DNA of 64,000 nt from positions 18,466 through 82,465 of the forward strand of contig CAILHX010000012.1 of NCBI GenBank assembly GCA_903834185.1. The letters are read 5' to 3'. The notes under the pieces were generated by a model, which saw only the letters and a list, made by a program, of their open reading frames with translations, made no database searches and was not told where the DNA came from. Made by a program: the position numbers and the translations under genes. Shown here in pieces: positions 1-10,071 of this stretch. Source of the stretch: an uncultured Methylophilaceae bacterium. GTDB taxonomy: Bacteria; Pseudomonadota; Gammaproteobacteria; Burkholderiales; Methylophilaceae. Numbering within the stretch: position 1 is the first letter of the stretch; each line of letters opens with the position of its first letter.

Positions 1-578
1 TAGGCAGACTGACAGGGTTATTACTGGAAAAGAATCCGCCGCAACTGATTGTGGATGTGAACGGTGTGGGTTACGAGGTGGAAGTGCCGATGAGTACTTT
101 CTACAACCTGCCCGAGATCGGCGCCAAAGTCACGTTGCTTACCCAGTTCGTGGTGCGTGAAGACGCGCAATTACTATTCGGCTTTCTCACTGCCAGAGAA
201 CGCGAAGGCTTCCGGCAGCTAGTCAAAGTCAGCGGCATAGGCGCGAAATCTGCGCTGGGGATTCTCTCCGGCTTGTCGGTTGACGACCTCGCGCACGCCA
301 TCGCCACACAGGATGTCGCCCTACTGGTGCGCATCCCCGGCATAGGCAAAAAGACCGCCGAGCGCATGCTATTGGAACTGCGCGACAAATTTACATTTGT
401 CGGCAGCAGTGGTTCGTCCGCTTCGCAACCGACTTCCAGCACCAATGATGTGCTGAATGCCTTGCTGGCATTGGGATACAACGAACGCGAAGCGTTGCTC
501 GCCGTCAAATCGGTACCGGTTGGAACCGGGGTGTCGGAAGGCATACGCTTGGCGTTAAAATCACTTTCCAAATCATGA
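1..578 (+). CDS. ruvA: Holliday junction branch migration protein RuvA (5' end just outside window)
   Basis: RuvA forms the tetramer that holds the Holliday junction and loads the RuvB motor. The frame is open from base 3 (Gly-Arg-Leu-Thr-Gly...), which fits the usual Met-Ile-Gly-Arg start, so only about four bases are missing and the full protein would be 193 aa, normal for the family. Two helix-hairpin-helix motifs are visible (VSGIGAKSA and IPGIGKKTA), followed by a Ser/Thr-rich linker and the C-terminal RuvB-binding domain ([13 protein letters not shown]). The stop overlaps the ruvB start as ATGA, so translation is probably coupled. Confidence 0.97.
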   Translation, partial: GRLTGLLLEKNPPQLIVDVNGVGYEVEVPMSTFYNLPEIGAKVTLLTQFVVREDAQLLFGFLTAREREGFRQLVKVSGIGAKSALGILSGLSVDDLAHAIATQDVALLVRIPGIGKKTAERMLLELRDKFTFVGSSGSSASQPTSSTNDVLNALLALGYNEREALLAVKSVPVGTGVSEGIRLALKSLSKS

Positions 579-1612
579 TAGAGACTGACCGCCTGATCGC
601 CGCAGCACCTGTTAGTCCGCAAGAAGAGGCGCAGGAACGCGCGCTGCGCCCCAAGGATCTGGAAGAATATATCGGTCAGGAAAAAGCACGCGGGCAACTG
701 GAGATCTTCATCAATGCTGCCAGAGGCCGTGCCGAGGCGCTGGATCATGTGTTGCTGTTCGGCCCGCCGGGGCTGGGCAAAACCACGCTGGCGCATATTA
801 TCGCCAGGGAAATGGGCGTCAGCTTGCGCCAGACTTCCGGGCCGGTGCTGGAACGTGCAGGAGATCTGGCGGCATTGCTCACCAATCTTGAACCCAACGA
901 TGTACTGTTCATAGACGAGATTCACCGCCTGTCGCCGGTGGTGGAGGAGATTCTGTATCCGGCGATGGAAGATTACCGCCTGGATATCATGATAGGCGAA
1001 GGTCCATCCGCGCGATCGGTACGTCTGGAATTGCCGCCTTTCACGCTGGTAGGTGCGACCACGCGCGCAGGCATGCTCACTAATCCGCTGCGCGACCGTT
1101 TCGGTATCGTGGCGCGTCTGGAGTTTTATACACCGGAGGAGTTGGGGCGCATCGTGCAGCGCTCCGCCGGGCTGATGGACGTACCGTTGGCCGACGGCGG
1201 CGCACTGGAGATCGCGCGGAGATCGCGCGGCACACCACGTATCGCCAATCGCCTGCTGCGCCGCGTACGCGATTATGCACAAGTAAAATCCGACGGCACG
1301 GTCAGTGCCGCCATTGCCGACGCCGCACTGAAAATGCTGGATGTGGACAAGCTGGGGCTGGATGTCATGGACAGAAAATTGCTCATGGCAGTGCTGGAGA
1401 AATTCGGCGGCGGTCCGGTCGGACTGGATAATCTGGCGGCAGCCATAGGCGAAGAACGCGACACCATCGAGGATGTGCTGGAGCCGTACATGATTCAGCA
1501 AGGCTATCTGATGCGCACCCCACGCGGACGGGTCGCCACGCAAATGGCCTATCAGCATTTCGGGCTAGCTATCCCTCCCAGCTTGACCAATGGGCAATTA
1601 TTCAGTGAATAG
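575..1612 (+). CDS. ruvB: Holliday junction branch migration ATPase RuvB
   Basis: AAA+ motor that drives branch migration with RuvA and prepares junctions for RuvC. The 345-aa protein has Walker A GPPGLGKT (residues 63-70), Walker B with DEIH (114-117), the sensor/arginine-finger stretch [17 protein letters not shown], and a C-terminal winged helix (TPRGRVAT). The ATG overlaps the ruvA stop. The 3' end overlaps the next gene by 23 bp, so ruvA, ruvB and the Tol cluster look co-transcribed. Confidence 0.98.
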   Translation: MIETDRLIAAAPVSPQEEAQERALRPKDLEEYIGQEKARGQLEIFINAARGRAEALDHVLLFGPPGLGKTTLAHIIAREMGVSLRQTSGPVLERAGDLAALLTNLEPNDVLFIDEIHRLSPVVEEILYPAMEDYRLDIMIGEGPSARSVRLELPPFTLVGATTRAGMLTNPLRDRFGIVARLEFYTPEELGRIVQRSAGLMDVPLADGGALEIARRSRGTPRIANRLLRRVRDYAQVKSDGTVSAAIADAALKMLDVDKLGLDVMDRKLLMAVLEKFGGGPVGLDNLAAAIGEERDTIEDVLEPYMIQQGYLMRTPRGRVATQMAYQHFGLAIPPSLTNGQLFSE

Positions 1613-2003
1613 TTTCAGCTTCCCGGTACGGGTCTATTATGAAGATACGGATGCGGGCGGTGTGGTTTATCATGCCAACTACCTGATGTTCTTTGAGCGC
1701 GCGCGTACCGAATTTTTGCGCCATCTCGGGTTTTCACAGTCGGAACTGAAAACAAAAGTAAATGTCATGTTCGTGGTGCGTAGCTTGCAGATAAAATACC
1801 TGCAACCTGCTCGATTTGATGAGTTGCTGGAAATAGTCACCAGCGTGTCGCAGCAGGGACGCAGTGCCATGTTGTTCGAGCAGACTTTGCAGCGCGGCGA
1901 AGCAACGCTGACCCGCGCCAGTGTGGAAGTCGTATGCGTGAGCACGGAAACATTCAAGCCGGTAGCGATACCGGCGACGATACTTACTAAAATAATCAGC
2001 TAA
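1590..2003 (+). CDS. ybgC: Tol-Pal associated acyl-CoA thioesterase YbgC
   Basis: Hot-dog fold thioesterase of 137 aa. The family signature is present: [20 protein letters not shown], with the catalytic Asp and the HANY segment. YbgC proteins hydrolyse acyl-CoA or acyl-ACP and are almost always the first gene of tol-pal operons, as here. The ATG lies inside the ruvB 3' end; an in-frame GTG at 1605 is an alternative start that would remove five residues. Assignment is firm; the natural acyl substrate is not deducible from the sequence. Confidence 0.93.
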   Translation: MGNYSVNSFSFPVRVYYEDTDAGGVVYHANYLMFFERARTEFLRHLGFSQSELKTKVNVMFVVRSLQIKYLQPARFDELLEIVTSVSQQGRSAMLFEQTLQRGEATLTRASVEVVCVSTETFKPVAIPATILTKIIS

Positions 2004-2023
2004 CTTTTGGAGACGGCTACACT

Positions 2024-2707
2024 GTGGAAACCAACCTGCAAGATTTCTCCCTGCTCTCGCTGATCACCGGCGCCAGCCTGCCGGTGCAGGTGGTGATGGC
2101 ATTACTCATTATCGCGTCGATGGTGTCATGGTGGTACATCTTTCTCAAGGTATTCATGCTGCGCCGTGCTGAAAACGAAGCCAATGAGTTTGAAAACACT
2201 TTCTGGACCGGCGGCGATCTCACCAAGCTGCATGAAAGCATCACTTCCGGCCACCGCTCTGCCAGCGTGCAGGGAATGGCGAGTATTTTCGAAGGCGGGT
2301 TCAAGGAGTATGCACGACTGCGCCGCCAAGGCGGCCTGGAAAGCAGCGATGTGATGGAAAGCTCGCGCCGCGCAATGCGCGCCGCGTTCAACCGGGAAAT
2401 GGATGAACTGGATGCACACTTGCCGTTTTTGGCTACTGTGGGCTCAGTCAGTCCCTATGTCGGCCTGTTCGGTACCGTGTGGGGCATCATGAATGCGTTT
2501 CGTGGCCTGGCGAATGTCGCGCAGGCAACGCTGGCGCATGTCGCTCCCGGCATCGCCGAGGCGCTGATCGCCACCGCCATCGGCTTGTTCGCCGCGATCC
2601 CTGCCGTGATTGCATACAATCGTTTTGCTTCGAACGTAGACAGGCTCGCCATCAGGTATGAAAGCTTTATGGAAGAGTTCACCAATATCCTGCAGCGCAA
2701 GGTATAG
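2024..2707 (+). CDS. tolQ: Tol-Pal system proton channel subunit TolQ
   Basis: Inner-membrane subunit of the TolQ-TolR motor, which uses the proton gradient to drive TolA during outer-membrane constriction. The 227-aa protein shows one N-terminal membrane helix (about 17-40) and two later helices (about 133-160 and 178-203) with the MotA/TolQ/ExbB pattern VGLFGTVWGIMNAF. It starts at GTG 2024, supported by a GGAG ribosome-binding site about 12 bases upstream. It lies three bases upstream of tolR. Confidence 0.97.
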   Translation: METNLQDFSLLSLITGASLPVQVVMALLIIASMVSWWYIFLKVFMLRRAENEANEFENTFWTGGDLTKLHESITSGHRSASVQGMASIFEGGFKEYARLRRQGGLESSDVMESSRRAMRAAFNREMDELDAHLPFLATVGSVSPYVGLFGTVWGIMNAFRGLANVAQATLAHVAPGIAEALIATAIGLFAAIPAVIAYNRFASNVDRLAIRYESFMEEFTNILQRKV

Positions 2708-2710
2708 AAC

Positions 2711-3115
2711 ATGGCCGTGTCCCGCCGCCGCGCCCGCCGCATGATGAACCAGATCAACGTCGTACCTTACATCGACGTGATGCTGGTGTTATTGGTGATC
2801 TTCATGGTCACTGCCCCGATGACCAACCCCGGTGTGGTCGACCTGCCGCAAGTCGGGCAAACGCTCAAGCAAGCATCGGCACCATTGGTGATTACCATCA
2901 AGACCGACAAGACCACAGAGCTTGATGGCAAATCGTTGCACCGCGACGAATTGCTGGCTGCTGTAAACGCAAGCTTGTCACGGCACCCCGATCAGGCAGT
3001 AGTGATCGCTGCCGACAAGAATGTGATCTACGACGATGTGATGAGCATCATGGATCTGCTCAAGCAGCACAAAGTGGAAAAAGTCGGTTTACTGCTGAAA
3101 CCTGCCTCCGGTTAA
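2711..3115 (+). CDS. tolR: Tol-Pal system protein TolR
   Basis: ExbD/TolR family protein of 134 aa. It has a short cytoplasmic N-terminus rich in Arg, one membrane helix with the essential proton-carrying Asp (VPYIDVMLVLLVIFMV), and a periplasmic domain. It works with TolQ as the stator that energises TolA. The gene is three bases after tolQ and 21 bases before tolA, consistent with one operon. Confidence 0.97.
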   Translation: MAVSRRRARRMMNQINVVPYIDVMLVLLVIFMVTAPMTNPGVVDLPQVGQTLKQASAPLVITIKTDKTTELDGKSLHRDELLAAVNASLSRHPDQAVVIAADKNVIYDDVMSIMDLLKQHKVEKVGLLLKPASG

Positions 3116-3136
3116 GGACGCCCTTAGTCTCCCCCC

Positions 3137-3994
3137 ATGATACGCGCACGAGAAAACCCCATTGCCATTCAGGCAGGCGTGCTGGCACTACTGGTGCATG
3201 GCCTGTTTTTATTTGTGATGATCTTCAGTTTCAGCTGGAAACATGTACAACCGCCGGCAGCTGCCGAAGTGGAGTTGTGGGACAGCCTGCCCCAGCCTAA
3301 AGTAGTCACTCCCACACCGGCGCCGGAAGTCAAACCAGAACCACCGCCACCAGAAATCAAACCTGAGCCTAAAGTTGAGATCAAACCAGAACCTAAACCC
3401 GAGCCGCCGCCTGAGCCCAAAGCCGAGATTCAGGTCAAACCCAAGCCCAAGCCGGTAGAAGTAAAGAAGCCACCTAAGGAAGAGCCGAAAAAACCCGACC
3501 CTGCCATCAAGAAACAGGAAGATGAAGGGAAACGCGCGGAAGAAAAGAAACACAAAGACCAGCTTGAGCAGTTGAAAAAAGCCATGCTGCAGGACGTGCC
3601 TGACCAGGAGACGCCGCCCGCACCTGCTGTGGATACCAAGGCACAGCAAGCGCAAAGCGCAGCAGATGCCAAACGGGCAGAAGAGATACTGGCCGCCTCA
3701 AGTGGCGTGGTGAACGAATATAAAGCAAAGATAGTGGCACAGATCAAACGCCATGTTAATCGCCAACCCTGCGGCACTGACAAGCGGGAACTGGCATATT
3801 CCATCGCCCTGATGCCCGGTGGACGTTTGAACGGCTCTCCCCATTTGATCAAGTCTAGCGGTTTGCCTGCCTGCGATGAAGCAGTGGAACGTGCCATTCT
3901 GCAGGCGCAACCTTTGCCTTTGCCGCCTCAGACGGAACTTTTTGATCAATTCCGTAATCTCAACCTGAATTTCCGCCCGAATGAAGACCAGTAA
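3137..3994 (+). CDS. tolA: cell envelope integrity protein TolA
   Basis: Periplasm-spanning arm of the Tol system. One N-terminal membrane helix (about 14-34) is followed by a long Pro/Glu/Lys-rich segment (about 50-125), a charged Lys/Glu helix (about 125-190) and the C-terminal domain III with two cysteines (QPCGTDKRE and LPACDEAVE). At 285 aa it is shorter than the enterobacterial protein (about 420 aa), mostly through a shorter central helix. This is common in betaproteobacteria. Position between tolR and tolB makes the call firm. Confidence 0.94.
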   Translation: MIRARENPIAIQAGVLALLVHGLFLFVMIFSFSWKHVQPPAAAEVELWDSLPQPKVVTPTPAPEVKPEPPPPEIKPEPKVEIKPEPKPEPPPEPKAEIQVKPKPKPVEVKKPPKEEPKKPDPAIKKQEDEGKRAEEKKHKDQLEQLKKAMLQDVPDQETPPAPAVDTKAQQAQSAADAKRAEEILAASSGVVNEYKAKIVAQIKRHVNRQPCGTDKRELAYSIALMPGGRLNGSPHLIKSSGLPACDEAVERAILQAQPLPLPPQTELFDQFRNLNLNFRPNEDQ

Positions 3995-4028
3995 TTTGAA
4001 TGCCATGTTTTCGTCTTATAATTACAGC

Positions 4029-5291
4029 ATGTCACGATTACTCATTCTACTTGGCCTGCTGTTACCACTGACAGTGCAGGCCGCATTGGATATTGAAATC
4101 GTCGGCGGTGCTGCACAGCAGATCCCCATCGCCGTCGTTCCTTTCACGCAATCGGCCAATCCGGCTGACAACCCCACTCTTATTATCTCAGCCGACCTGC
4201 GACGTAGCGGACTTTTCCGCCTGCTGGAAACCGGCGGCATCTCGCCACTGCCAAGAGAACTGGCCGATGTTAAATATCCTGATTGGGCAGCCCTGCAAGC
4301 GCAAGCGCTGGTCATAGGCAAGGTTGAACCAACTGGCGGTGGTCGGCTAAAAGTGAGTTTCCGTCTGCTGGACGTGCTCAAACAGGGACAATTGGCAGCG
4401 CTGGAGTATGACATCGCGCCCACGCAATTACGTCAGACATCGCACAAGATTGCCGATATCATTTACCAGAAGCTCACCGGCGAAATGGGCGTTTTTTCCA
4501 CGCGCATCAGTTATGTCATCAAGCAAGGTAACCGTCAGTCCCTGATGATCGCCGATGCCGATGGCTATAACCCGCAACCCGTGCTGGCGGTAACCGAACC
4601 CATCATCTCTCCCGCTTGGTCACCGGACGGCACCAAGCTGGCGTATGTGTCGTTCGAAAAGAAAAAACCGGTGATCTACGTACAGTCACTCACCTCCGGA
4701 CAACGCGTGGTATTGGCCAATTACAAAGGCAACAACAGCGCTCCGGCCTGGTCTCCGGATGGCAGTAAACTGGCTATCGTGTTATCACTAAGCGGTAACA
4801 CGCAGATATACACCATCAATGCCGACGGCACCGGGTTACAACCACTCACGCATGGCTTGACCATAGACACTGAACCGCAATGGTCACCGGATGGGAAATG
4901 GATATACTTTACTTCCGACCGAGGTGGCAGCCCGCAGATCTATCGCATACCGCCTGCTGGCGGAAATGCTCAACGCGTCACCTTCGAAGGCAGCTACAAT
5001 GTGAGCCCCAGACTTTCGCCCGATAACAAGCTAATGGCTTTTGTCAGGCGTGGAGAGAATGGCAAGTTTCAAATTTCGACACAGGAATTGGCCAGTGGTC
5101 AGGTACAGGTATTGAGTGAAACCGCGCGCGACGAATCGCCCAGTTTTGCGCCAAATGGAAGGCTGATCATTTACGCCACTCATATCAATAACAAAGGTGT
5201 ATTGTCGGTAGTATCTGCTGACGGGAAGGTAAAACAGCGTTTTAGCGAGATTGGCGATGTGAGGGAACCCGCCTGGAGTCCCGCCAATTGA
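4029..5291 (+). CDS. tolB: Tol-Pal system beta-propeller protein TolB
   Basis: Periplasmic protein that links Pal to the TolQRA motor. From the ATG at 4029 it begins with a classic signal peptide (MSRLLILLGLLLPLTVQA), then the N-terminal alpha/beta domain and repeated propeller blades with the PAWSPDGTKLAY, APAWSPDGSKLAI and PQWSPDGKWIYF pattern. The frame is open further upstream (ATG at 3981 overlapping tolA, ATG at 4005), but 4029 gives the normal signal peptide. No clear ribosome-binding site distinguishes the starts. Confidence 0.95.
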   Translation: MSRLLILLGLLLPLTVQAALDIEIVGGAAQQIPIAVVPFTQSANPADNPTLIISADLRRSGLFRLLETGGISPLPRELADVKYPDWAALQAQALVIGKVEPTGGGRLKVSFRLLDVLKQGQLAALEYDIAPTQLRQTSHKIADIIYQKLTGEMGVFSTRISYVIKQGNRQSLMIADADGYNPQPVLAVTEPIISPAWSPDGTKLAYVSFEKKKPVIYVQSLTSGQRVVLANYKGNNSAPAWSPDGSKLAIVLSLSGNTQIYTINADGTGLQPLTHGLTIDTEPQWSPDGKWIYFTSDRGGSPQIYRIPPAGGNAQRVTFEGSYNVSPRLSPDNKLMAFVRRGENGKFQISTQELASGQVQVLSETARDESPSFAPNGRLIIYATHINNKGVLSVVSADGKVKQRFSEIGDVREPAWSPAN

Positions 5292-5326
5292 TTTTAGTTT
5301 GTAAACTATAGATGAGGAGATAAACA

Positions 5327-5896
5327 ATGAATAAGAAATTTGCGATCAGTGTCATCATCACCCTATTCTTGGCTGCTTGTGCCAGCAAACCCATAGAAGA
5401 ACCCAAGGCGCCTACGACTGATAACAGCCCGCCAGCTGCTACTGCGCCCGCACCTGCGCCAGCCTCATCATCTGACAGTTCAAGCAGCAGCACAACCAGT
5501 GCTGACACCATGGCTGCGCCTAAAGCTGAGCTCAATCCGCTCAAGGATCCTAACAATATTCTGTCCACCCGCAGTATTTTCTTTGACTACGACAAGGATG
5601 AAGTGAAGAGCGAGTATCGTGCCCTGGTGGAAGCTCACGCCAAATATCTGGTAGCGCACCCTAACGCCAAACTGGTGTTGCAAGGTAACGCCGACGATAG
5701 AGGCAGCCGTGAATACAATCTGGCACTGGGTCAACGTCGTTCAGTCGCAGTGAGAAAAGTTTTGAATGCACTCGGCGCCAGCGATACGCAAATCGAAACC
5801 ATCAGCTATGGTAAGGAAAAACAACGTTGCAGCGATCAGACCGAAGCGTGCTGGGCTCAGAACCGCCGCGTTGATATCGTTTACGAAGGTGAATAA
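5327..5896 (+). CDS. pal: peptidoglycan-associated lipoprotein Pal
   Basis: Outer-membrane lipoprotein of 189 aa. A signal peptide ends in the lipobox LAAC (Cys18), followed by a Pro/Ala/Ser-rich tether and an OmpA-like peptidoglycan-binding domain (SIFFDYDKDEVKSEY, then GNADDRGSREYNLALGQRR). The conserved Asp and Arg that hold diaminopimelate are in the ADDRGSREYN motif. A good ribosome-binding site (GAGGAG) precedes the ATG. It directly abuts the next gene, cpoB. Confidence 0.97.
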   Translation: MNKKFAISVIITLFLAACASKPIEEPKAPTTDNSPPAATAPAPAPASSSDSSSSSTTSADTMAAPKAELNPLKDPNNILSTRSIFFDYDKDEVKSEYRALVEAHAKYLVAHPNAKLVLQGNADDRGSREYNLALGQRRSVAVRKVLNALGASDTQIETISYGKEKQRCSDQTEACWAQNRRVDIVYEGE

Positions 5897-6811
5897 GTGC
5901 AGTTAAACAAGTTTTTACTTTGTATCGTGTTGTTACTGGGCGGCGTAAATGCCGCCCAGGCTACTCTGTTTGGCGATGATGAGGCCAGAGCAAAGATCAT
6001 CGAACAGCAAAAACAGATTTTGCAACTGCAATCACAGGTTCAGGCACTGCAAGGCAAGCTCGACGATGAGCAAAAGCAGCGCAGTGCCCTGGAAGCGCGC
6101 CTAGCCACACTGGAAGGTCAACTCAAGAATCAAAGCCTGGAAATGCTGAATCAGATCGACCAGCAAACGGCTGAGATCAGTCAGATCAAAGGCCAGTTGG
6201 AAGTGGTGATGCACGATCAGGAAAATTCGCAACAGCAGCAGCACGATGTGTATGGCGATCTGGATGCACGGCTGCAGAAACTGGAAAAAGCAGCTGCGGA
6301 CAGTTCGGCCAAAACAGCCGCCCCATCAGTAGCCGCGGTACCGGTAACTCCGGCAACATCTGATGCGAGTGCACCACCCGTTACACCAGCGCCTGCCCCA
6401 GCACCGGCGGATAATGCCGCTGAAGAGAATAAAGCCTATGAAGCTGCGCATGCCTATTTCAAGGCCGGAAATTACGGGCAATCTTCCAGCGCTTTCGAGA
6501 AATTTGTGGATACCTACCCCAACAGCAAGCTGGCGGGCAACGCACAATACTGGTTAGGCTATGCCAAGTTCTCCCAGCACGATTACAAGGGTGCGATCAG
6601 CGCCCAGCAAAAATTGATCAAGCAGTACCCGGATCACCCCAAAGCCCCTGATGCCATGTATAACATCGCCAACAGCCAGATCCAGCTTTCCGATCTCGAT
6701 AGTGCACGGCAAACGCTGAAAGCACTGGTCGCAAAATATCCTATTTCAGAAGCTGCTGGCTTGTCCAAAAAGCGCTTGGCGCAGCTGGAAGCTCTCAAAA
6801 CAAAAAACTAG
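5897..6811 (+). CDS. cpoB: cell division coordinator CpoB (YbgF)
   Basis: Periplasmic TPR protein that coordinates peptidoglycan synthesis with Tol-driven constriction. The 304-aa product has a signal peptide ending NAAQA, a coiled coil rich in Gln (about 30-115), a Pro/Ala linker (about 135-170) and three TPR-like units (from ENKAYEAAHAYFKAGNYGQ onward). It starts with GTG immediately after the pal stop, so it depends on pal for translation or transcription. The last gene of the tol-pal cluster, as usual. Confidence 0.93.
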   Translation: MQLNKFLLCIVLLLGGVNAAQATLFGDDEARAKIIEQQKQILQLQSQVQALQGKLDDEQKQRSALEARLATLEGQLKNQSLEMLNQIDQQTAEISQIKGQLEVVMHDQENSQQQQHDVYGDLDARLQKLEKAAADSSAKTAAPSVAAVPVTPATSDASAPPVTPAPAPAPADNAAEENKAYEAAHAYFKAGNYGQSSSAFEKFVDTYPNSKLAGNAQYWLGYAKFSQHDYKGAISAQQKLIKQYPDHPKAPDAMYNIANSQIQLSDLDSARQTLKALVAKYPISEAAGLSKKRLAQLEALKTKN

Positions 6812-6837
6812 CGCGCTCTGCTTAGGTTGTAACTACC

Positions 6838-7476
6838 TTGTCTATCAAAATCCATGAAATATTTTTCTCCATTCAGGGAGAAGCTTCACGCGTGGGCCTG
6901 CCCACAGTCTTCGTACGCCTGACCGGCTGCCCGCTACGTTGCGGCTATTGCGATACTGCTTATGCATTTCACGGCGGGGACTTGTTCTCTGTGGAGGAGA
7001 TTGTGAAGCAAGTTGCCAATTTTGGCGTGAAGCGCGTCACCGTAACCGGCGGCGAGCCATTGGCACAAAAAGAATGCCTGGTATTACTCAAAACCTTGTG
7101 CGATCAGGACTACGACGTTTCGCTGGAGACCAGTGGCGCGATGGATATCACGCATGTGGATGACAGAGTCGCCATCATTCTGGATGTGAAAACTCCCGGT
7201 TCCGGAGAAGTGAGCAAGAACCTCTGGTCTAATATCCCGCTGCTCAAAGCCAAGGATGAGGTTAAATTTGTACTCTGCGATCAGGCGGATTACGCATGGG
7301 CCAAACAAGTGCTGAGCGAGCATGGTATCCATCAGCTATGCCCGGTATTATTCTCTCCCGTTTATGGTCAACTACAACCGCACGATCTGGCAGAATGGAT
7401 ATTGGCGGATAAATTACAGGTAAGGCTACAAATACAGCTACACAAAGTATTATGGGGCGAAGTTGCAGGAAAATAA
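6838..7476 (+). CDS. queE: 7-carboxy-7-deazaguanine synthase QueE
   Basis: Radical SAM enzyme that converts 6-carboxy-tetrahydropterin to 7-carboxy-7-deazaguanine in queuosine synthesis. The 212-aa protein has the family's shortened cluster motif CPLRCGYC (CX3CX2C) and the SAM-binding VTGGEPL. The reading frame starts at TTG 6838 ([16 protein letters not shown]), which fits the conserved N-terminus exactly. It lies four bases upstream of queC. Confidence 0.95.
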   Translation: MSIKIHEIFFSIQGEASRVGLPTVFVRLTGCPLRCGYCDTAYAFHGGDLFSVEEIVKQVANFGVKRVTVTGGEPLAQKECLVLLKTLCDQDYDVSLETSGAMDITHVDDRVAIILDVKTPGSGEVSKNLWSNIPLLKAKDEVKFVLCDQADYAWAKQVLSEHGIHQLCPVLFSPVYGQLQPHDLAEWILADKLQVRLQIQLHKVLWGEVAGK

Positions 7477-7480
7477 GGGT

Positions 7481-8149
7481 ATGAAAAAAGCGGTTGTTCT
7501 TCTTTCCGGCGGGCTCGATTCCGCCACCGTATTGGCCATCGCCAAATCCGAAGGCTACGACTGCTATTGCCTCAGTCTGGATTATCATCAACGCCACATC
7601 GCCGAGCTGCAGGCCGCCAAGCGTGTTGCACAAGAACTGGGCGCGACCGAGCATCGCATCTTTCAGCTTGATCTATCCACCTTTGGCGGCTCTGCACTTA
7701 CTGATAACAGTATCGCGGTGCCGCAAGCACCCAGCGCCGGCATCCCCATCACCTATGTTCCTGCCCGCAATACCATCATGCTGTCACTGGCAATGGCCTG
7801 GGCCGAGGTATTAGGCGCTTACGATATTTTTATCGGCGTGAACGCACTTGATTATTCCGGTTACCCGGACTGCCGGGGTGAATACATCAAGGCTTTTGAA
7901 CACATGGCGAATCTGGCGACCAAAAGTGCGGTGGAAGGTCATCCTCTTGCCTTGCATACGCCACTGATAGACTTGTCCAAAGCCGAGATCATCAGACGCG
8001 GCACACAACTCGGAGTAGACTACAGCACCACTGTTTCCTGCTATCAGGCAAATGCTGACGGCCTGGCCTGCGGCATGTGCGATTCCTGCCGCCTCAGACG
8101 TGATGGTTTTGCCGCTGCCGGTATGCTGGATCAGACACTTTATGCCTGA
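7481..8149 (+). CDS. queC: 7-cyano-7-deazaguanine synthase QueC
   Basis: ATP-dependent enzyme that makes preQ0 from 7-carboxy-7-deazaguanine. The 222-aa protein starts [18 protein letters not shown] with the PP-loop SGGLDS, and ends with the zinc-binding cysteines CYQ...CGMCDSC. The ATG at 7481 is preceded by AAGGG and lies just after queE. A longer TTG-initiated frame from 7463 exists but would overlap queE and disrupt the conserved N-terminus. Confidence 0.96.
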   Translation: MKKAVVLLSGGLDSATVLAIAKSEGYDCYCLSLDYHQRHIAELQAAKRVAQELGATEHRIFQLDLSTFGGSALTDNSIAVPQAPSAGIPITYVPARNTIMLSLAMAWAEVLGAYDIFIGVNALDYSGYPDCRGEYIKAFEHMANLATKSAVEGHPLALHTPLIDLSKAEIIRRGTQLGVDYSTTVSCYQANADGLACGMCDSCRLRRDGFAAAGMLDQTLYA

Positions 8150-8174
8150 TGCAATATAGGCATCCCGATATTTT

Positions 8175-8204
8175 TTGCCTAAGCAGTAAAAAATCAAGTA
8201 AAAT
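8175..8204 (+). promoter_or_regulatory. putative sigma-70 promoter for rpsP operon
   Basis: TTGCCT at 8175-8180 and TAAAAT at 8199-8204 with an 18-bp spacer, in the gap between queC and rpsP. Likely drives rpsP-rimM-trmD-rplS. Predicted by eye. Confidence 0.5.
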
Positions 8205-8242
8205 CCGCGCTTTTCCTTTTTCGGCATAAATAGAGAAAACAC

Positions 8243-8707
8243 ATGGTTATCATTCGTTTAGCTCGTGGTGGCGCTAAGAAGCGCCCTTTTTACAGTGTAG
8301 TGGTAGCGGATTCGCGCAATCGTCGCGACGGCAGATTCATCGAACGTGTGGGTTTTTACGACCCGTTGGCCAAAGATGGTGTTGATGGCCTGCGTCTGGA
8401 TGGCGAACGCATCAAGCACTGGCAAAGTAATGGCGCATTGCTGTCTGATTGCGTAGCGCGTCTGGTCAAGCAAGAAGCCAAGGGCCCTGAGGCTGCAAAA
8501 GCAGCGAAAGAAAAGGCAGCTGCAAAAGTAGCTGCTGCCGCTGCAGCAAAACTCGCAGCAGCTGAAGCTGAAGCCAAGGCCGCTGAAAAAGCTGCCAAGG
8601 AACAGGAAGCCGCTGACGCGAAAGCAGCCGCAGAAGCTGCGGCTGCTGAGCCAGCGCCTGCTGCTGAAGCCGAGCCTGTAGCAGACGCTCCCGCAGCTGA
8701 CGCTTAA
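8243..8707 (+). CDS. rpsP: 30S ribosomal protein S16 with long alanine-rich tail
   Basis: The first about 80 residues are a standard S16 ([20 protein letters not shown], then [19 protein letters not shown]). The protein continues to 154 aa, whereas S16 is usually 80-90 aa. The extra part is a low-complexity Ala/Lys/Glu helix turning to Ala/Pro/Glu at the end. The tail is in frame with no stop between, and the rimM gene follows normally, so it is probably translated. It heads the rpsP-rimM-trmD-rplS operon. Confidence 0.96.
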   Translation: MVIIRLARGGAKKRPFYSVVVADSRNRRDGRFIERVGFYDPLAKDGVDGLRLDGERIKHWQSNGALLSDCVARLVKQEAKGPEAAKAAKEKAAAKVAAAAAAKLAAAEAEAKAAEKAAKEQEAADAKAAAEAAAAEPAPAAEAEPVADAPAADA

Positions 8708-8725
8708 TTGTCCACCTTCGGGTGA

Positions 8726-9262
8726 GTGGCTGGCGTGAGCAAAGCCCTGGCAGATATGGTAGTAATGGGACGGATTGCCGTGCCCTATGGCGTGCAAGGC
8801 TGGGTAAAGATCCAGACTTTTACCCAGGAGTTGGACAGCTTGCTGGATTATCCGGATTGGTATCTGGGTAAGAGCGAGGACCGAAACTGGCAAGAGCGCG
8901 AAGTAATAGAGGCGCGCATTCATAGTAACTCGCTGATCGCCAAATTCGCCGGTTGCGATGATAGAAATGCTGCATTTGCACTTAAAGGCCAGGAGATTGC
9001 GGTACCCCGCGATGATTTGCCGGCAGCAGAGGAAGATGAATACTACTGGTCTGATCTGGTTGGGCTGCAGGTGTATAACCTGGACAGCTTACATTTCGGG
9101 CAGGTGCAAGGATTATTAGCCACAGGCGCAAACGATGTACTGGTGGTAAAAAGTGAAGGCGGCCCGCAACGGCTGGTTCCCTTCACTAATGATGCGATCA
9201 GGGAAGTGGATCTGGCGGCCGGGAAGTTGTTGGTGGATTGGCCGGCAGATTGGGATAACTGA
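8726..9262 (+). CDS. rimM: ribosome maturation factor RimM
   Basis: Needed for assembly of the 30S head; binds S19. The 178-aa protein has the N-terminal barrel ([19 protein letters not shown]) and the C-terminal PRC barrel ([22 protein letters not shown]). Several starts are possible: GTG 8726, GTG 8735 or ATG 8756. The GGGTG upstream favours the first. It is placed between rpsP and trmD, as in most proteobacteria. Confidence 0.96.
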   Translation: MAGVSKALADMVVMGRIAVPYGVQGWVKIQTFTQELDSLLDYPDWYLGKSEDRNWQEREVIEARIHSNSLIAKFAGCDDRNAAFALKGQEIAVPRDDLPAAEEDEYYWSDLVGLQVYNLDSLHFGQVQGLLATGANDVLVVKSEGGPQRLVPFTNDAIREVDLAAGKLLVDWPADWDN

Positions 9263-9267
9263 GTCTG

Positions 9268-10047
9268 ATGACTAACTTTGATGTCATCACACTGTTCCCG
9301 CAGATGTTCGATGCGCTAAGTCAGCATGGCATTACGGCACGCGCATTAGACAAAGGTTTGTATAACATGACGTTGTGGAATCCGCGTGATTTCACATCGG
9401 ACCCGCGCAAGACAGTAGATGACAGGCCTTTTGGCGGCGGCCCCGGCATGGTGATGATGGCCGAACCGCTGGAACAGGCGATCATGGCTGCAAAACAGCG
9501 GCAGCAACAAGCCGGGTTGCCGGCGAGCAAGGTGATACACCTGTCGCCGCAAGGCAAAACACTCACGCACCAGATGGTGCTGGAACTGGCAGAACTGGTA
9601 CAAGTACAACAGGCAGGCTTGATATTGCTGACCAGCCGCTATGAAGGGGTGGATGAACGTCTGATCAAGCGTCAGGTGGATGAAGAGATCTCCATCGGCG
9701 ACTATGTATTATCAGGCGGTGAGATACCGGCGATGGTACTGATAGATGCAGTGGTCAGGCAATTGCCGGGCGCGCTGGGCGATGCAGATTCCGCCGCGCA
9801 GGATTCTTTTGTGGACGGCCTGCTGGATTGCCCGCACTACACGCGGCCTGAGCATTATGAAAATGAAGGTGTGCCGGAGGTATTACTTTCGGGTCACCAT
9901 GAAGAGATTCGTCGTTGGCGCTTGAAACAGGCGCTGGCGCGAACAAGGGCAAAGCGCCCTGATCTGCTGCTAAACCGGCAGTTGACTAAAGAGGAGTCTC
10001 GGCTACTCGCAGAGATCGAGCAGGAACAAGGCTCCGTATTAAAATAG
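9268..10047 (+). CDS. trmD: tRNA (guanine(37)-N1)-methyltransferase TrmD
   Basis: SPOUT methyltransferase that makes m1G37 in tRNAs and so prevents frameshifting. The 259-aa protein shows [14 protein letters not shown] at the start, [13 protein letters not shown], and the knot motif [20 protein letters not shown]. It starts five bases after rimM, and its length is typical. Confidence 0.98.
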   Translation: MTNFDVITLFPQMFDALSQHGITARALDKGLYNMTLWNPRDFTSDPRKTVDDRPFGGGPGMVMMAEPLEQAIMAAKQRQQQAGLPASKVIHLSPQGKTLTHQMVLELAELVQVQQAGLILLTSRYEGVDERLIKRQVDEEISIGDYVLSGGEIPAMVLIDAVVRQLPGALGDADSAAQDSFVDGLLDCPHYTRPEHYENEGVPEVLLSGHHEEIRRWRLKQALARTRAKRPDLLLNRQLTKEESRLLAEIEQEQGSVLK

Positions 10048-10071
10048 AAGTCATATAGAAGGAGTATCAAG

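Noticed and set aside
101..1558. 485-aa open frame antisense to ruvA and ruvB
   Set aside because: Both ruv genes are intact and conserved; the antisense frame has no recognisable domain and reflects codon bias.
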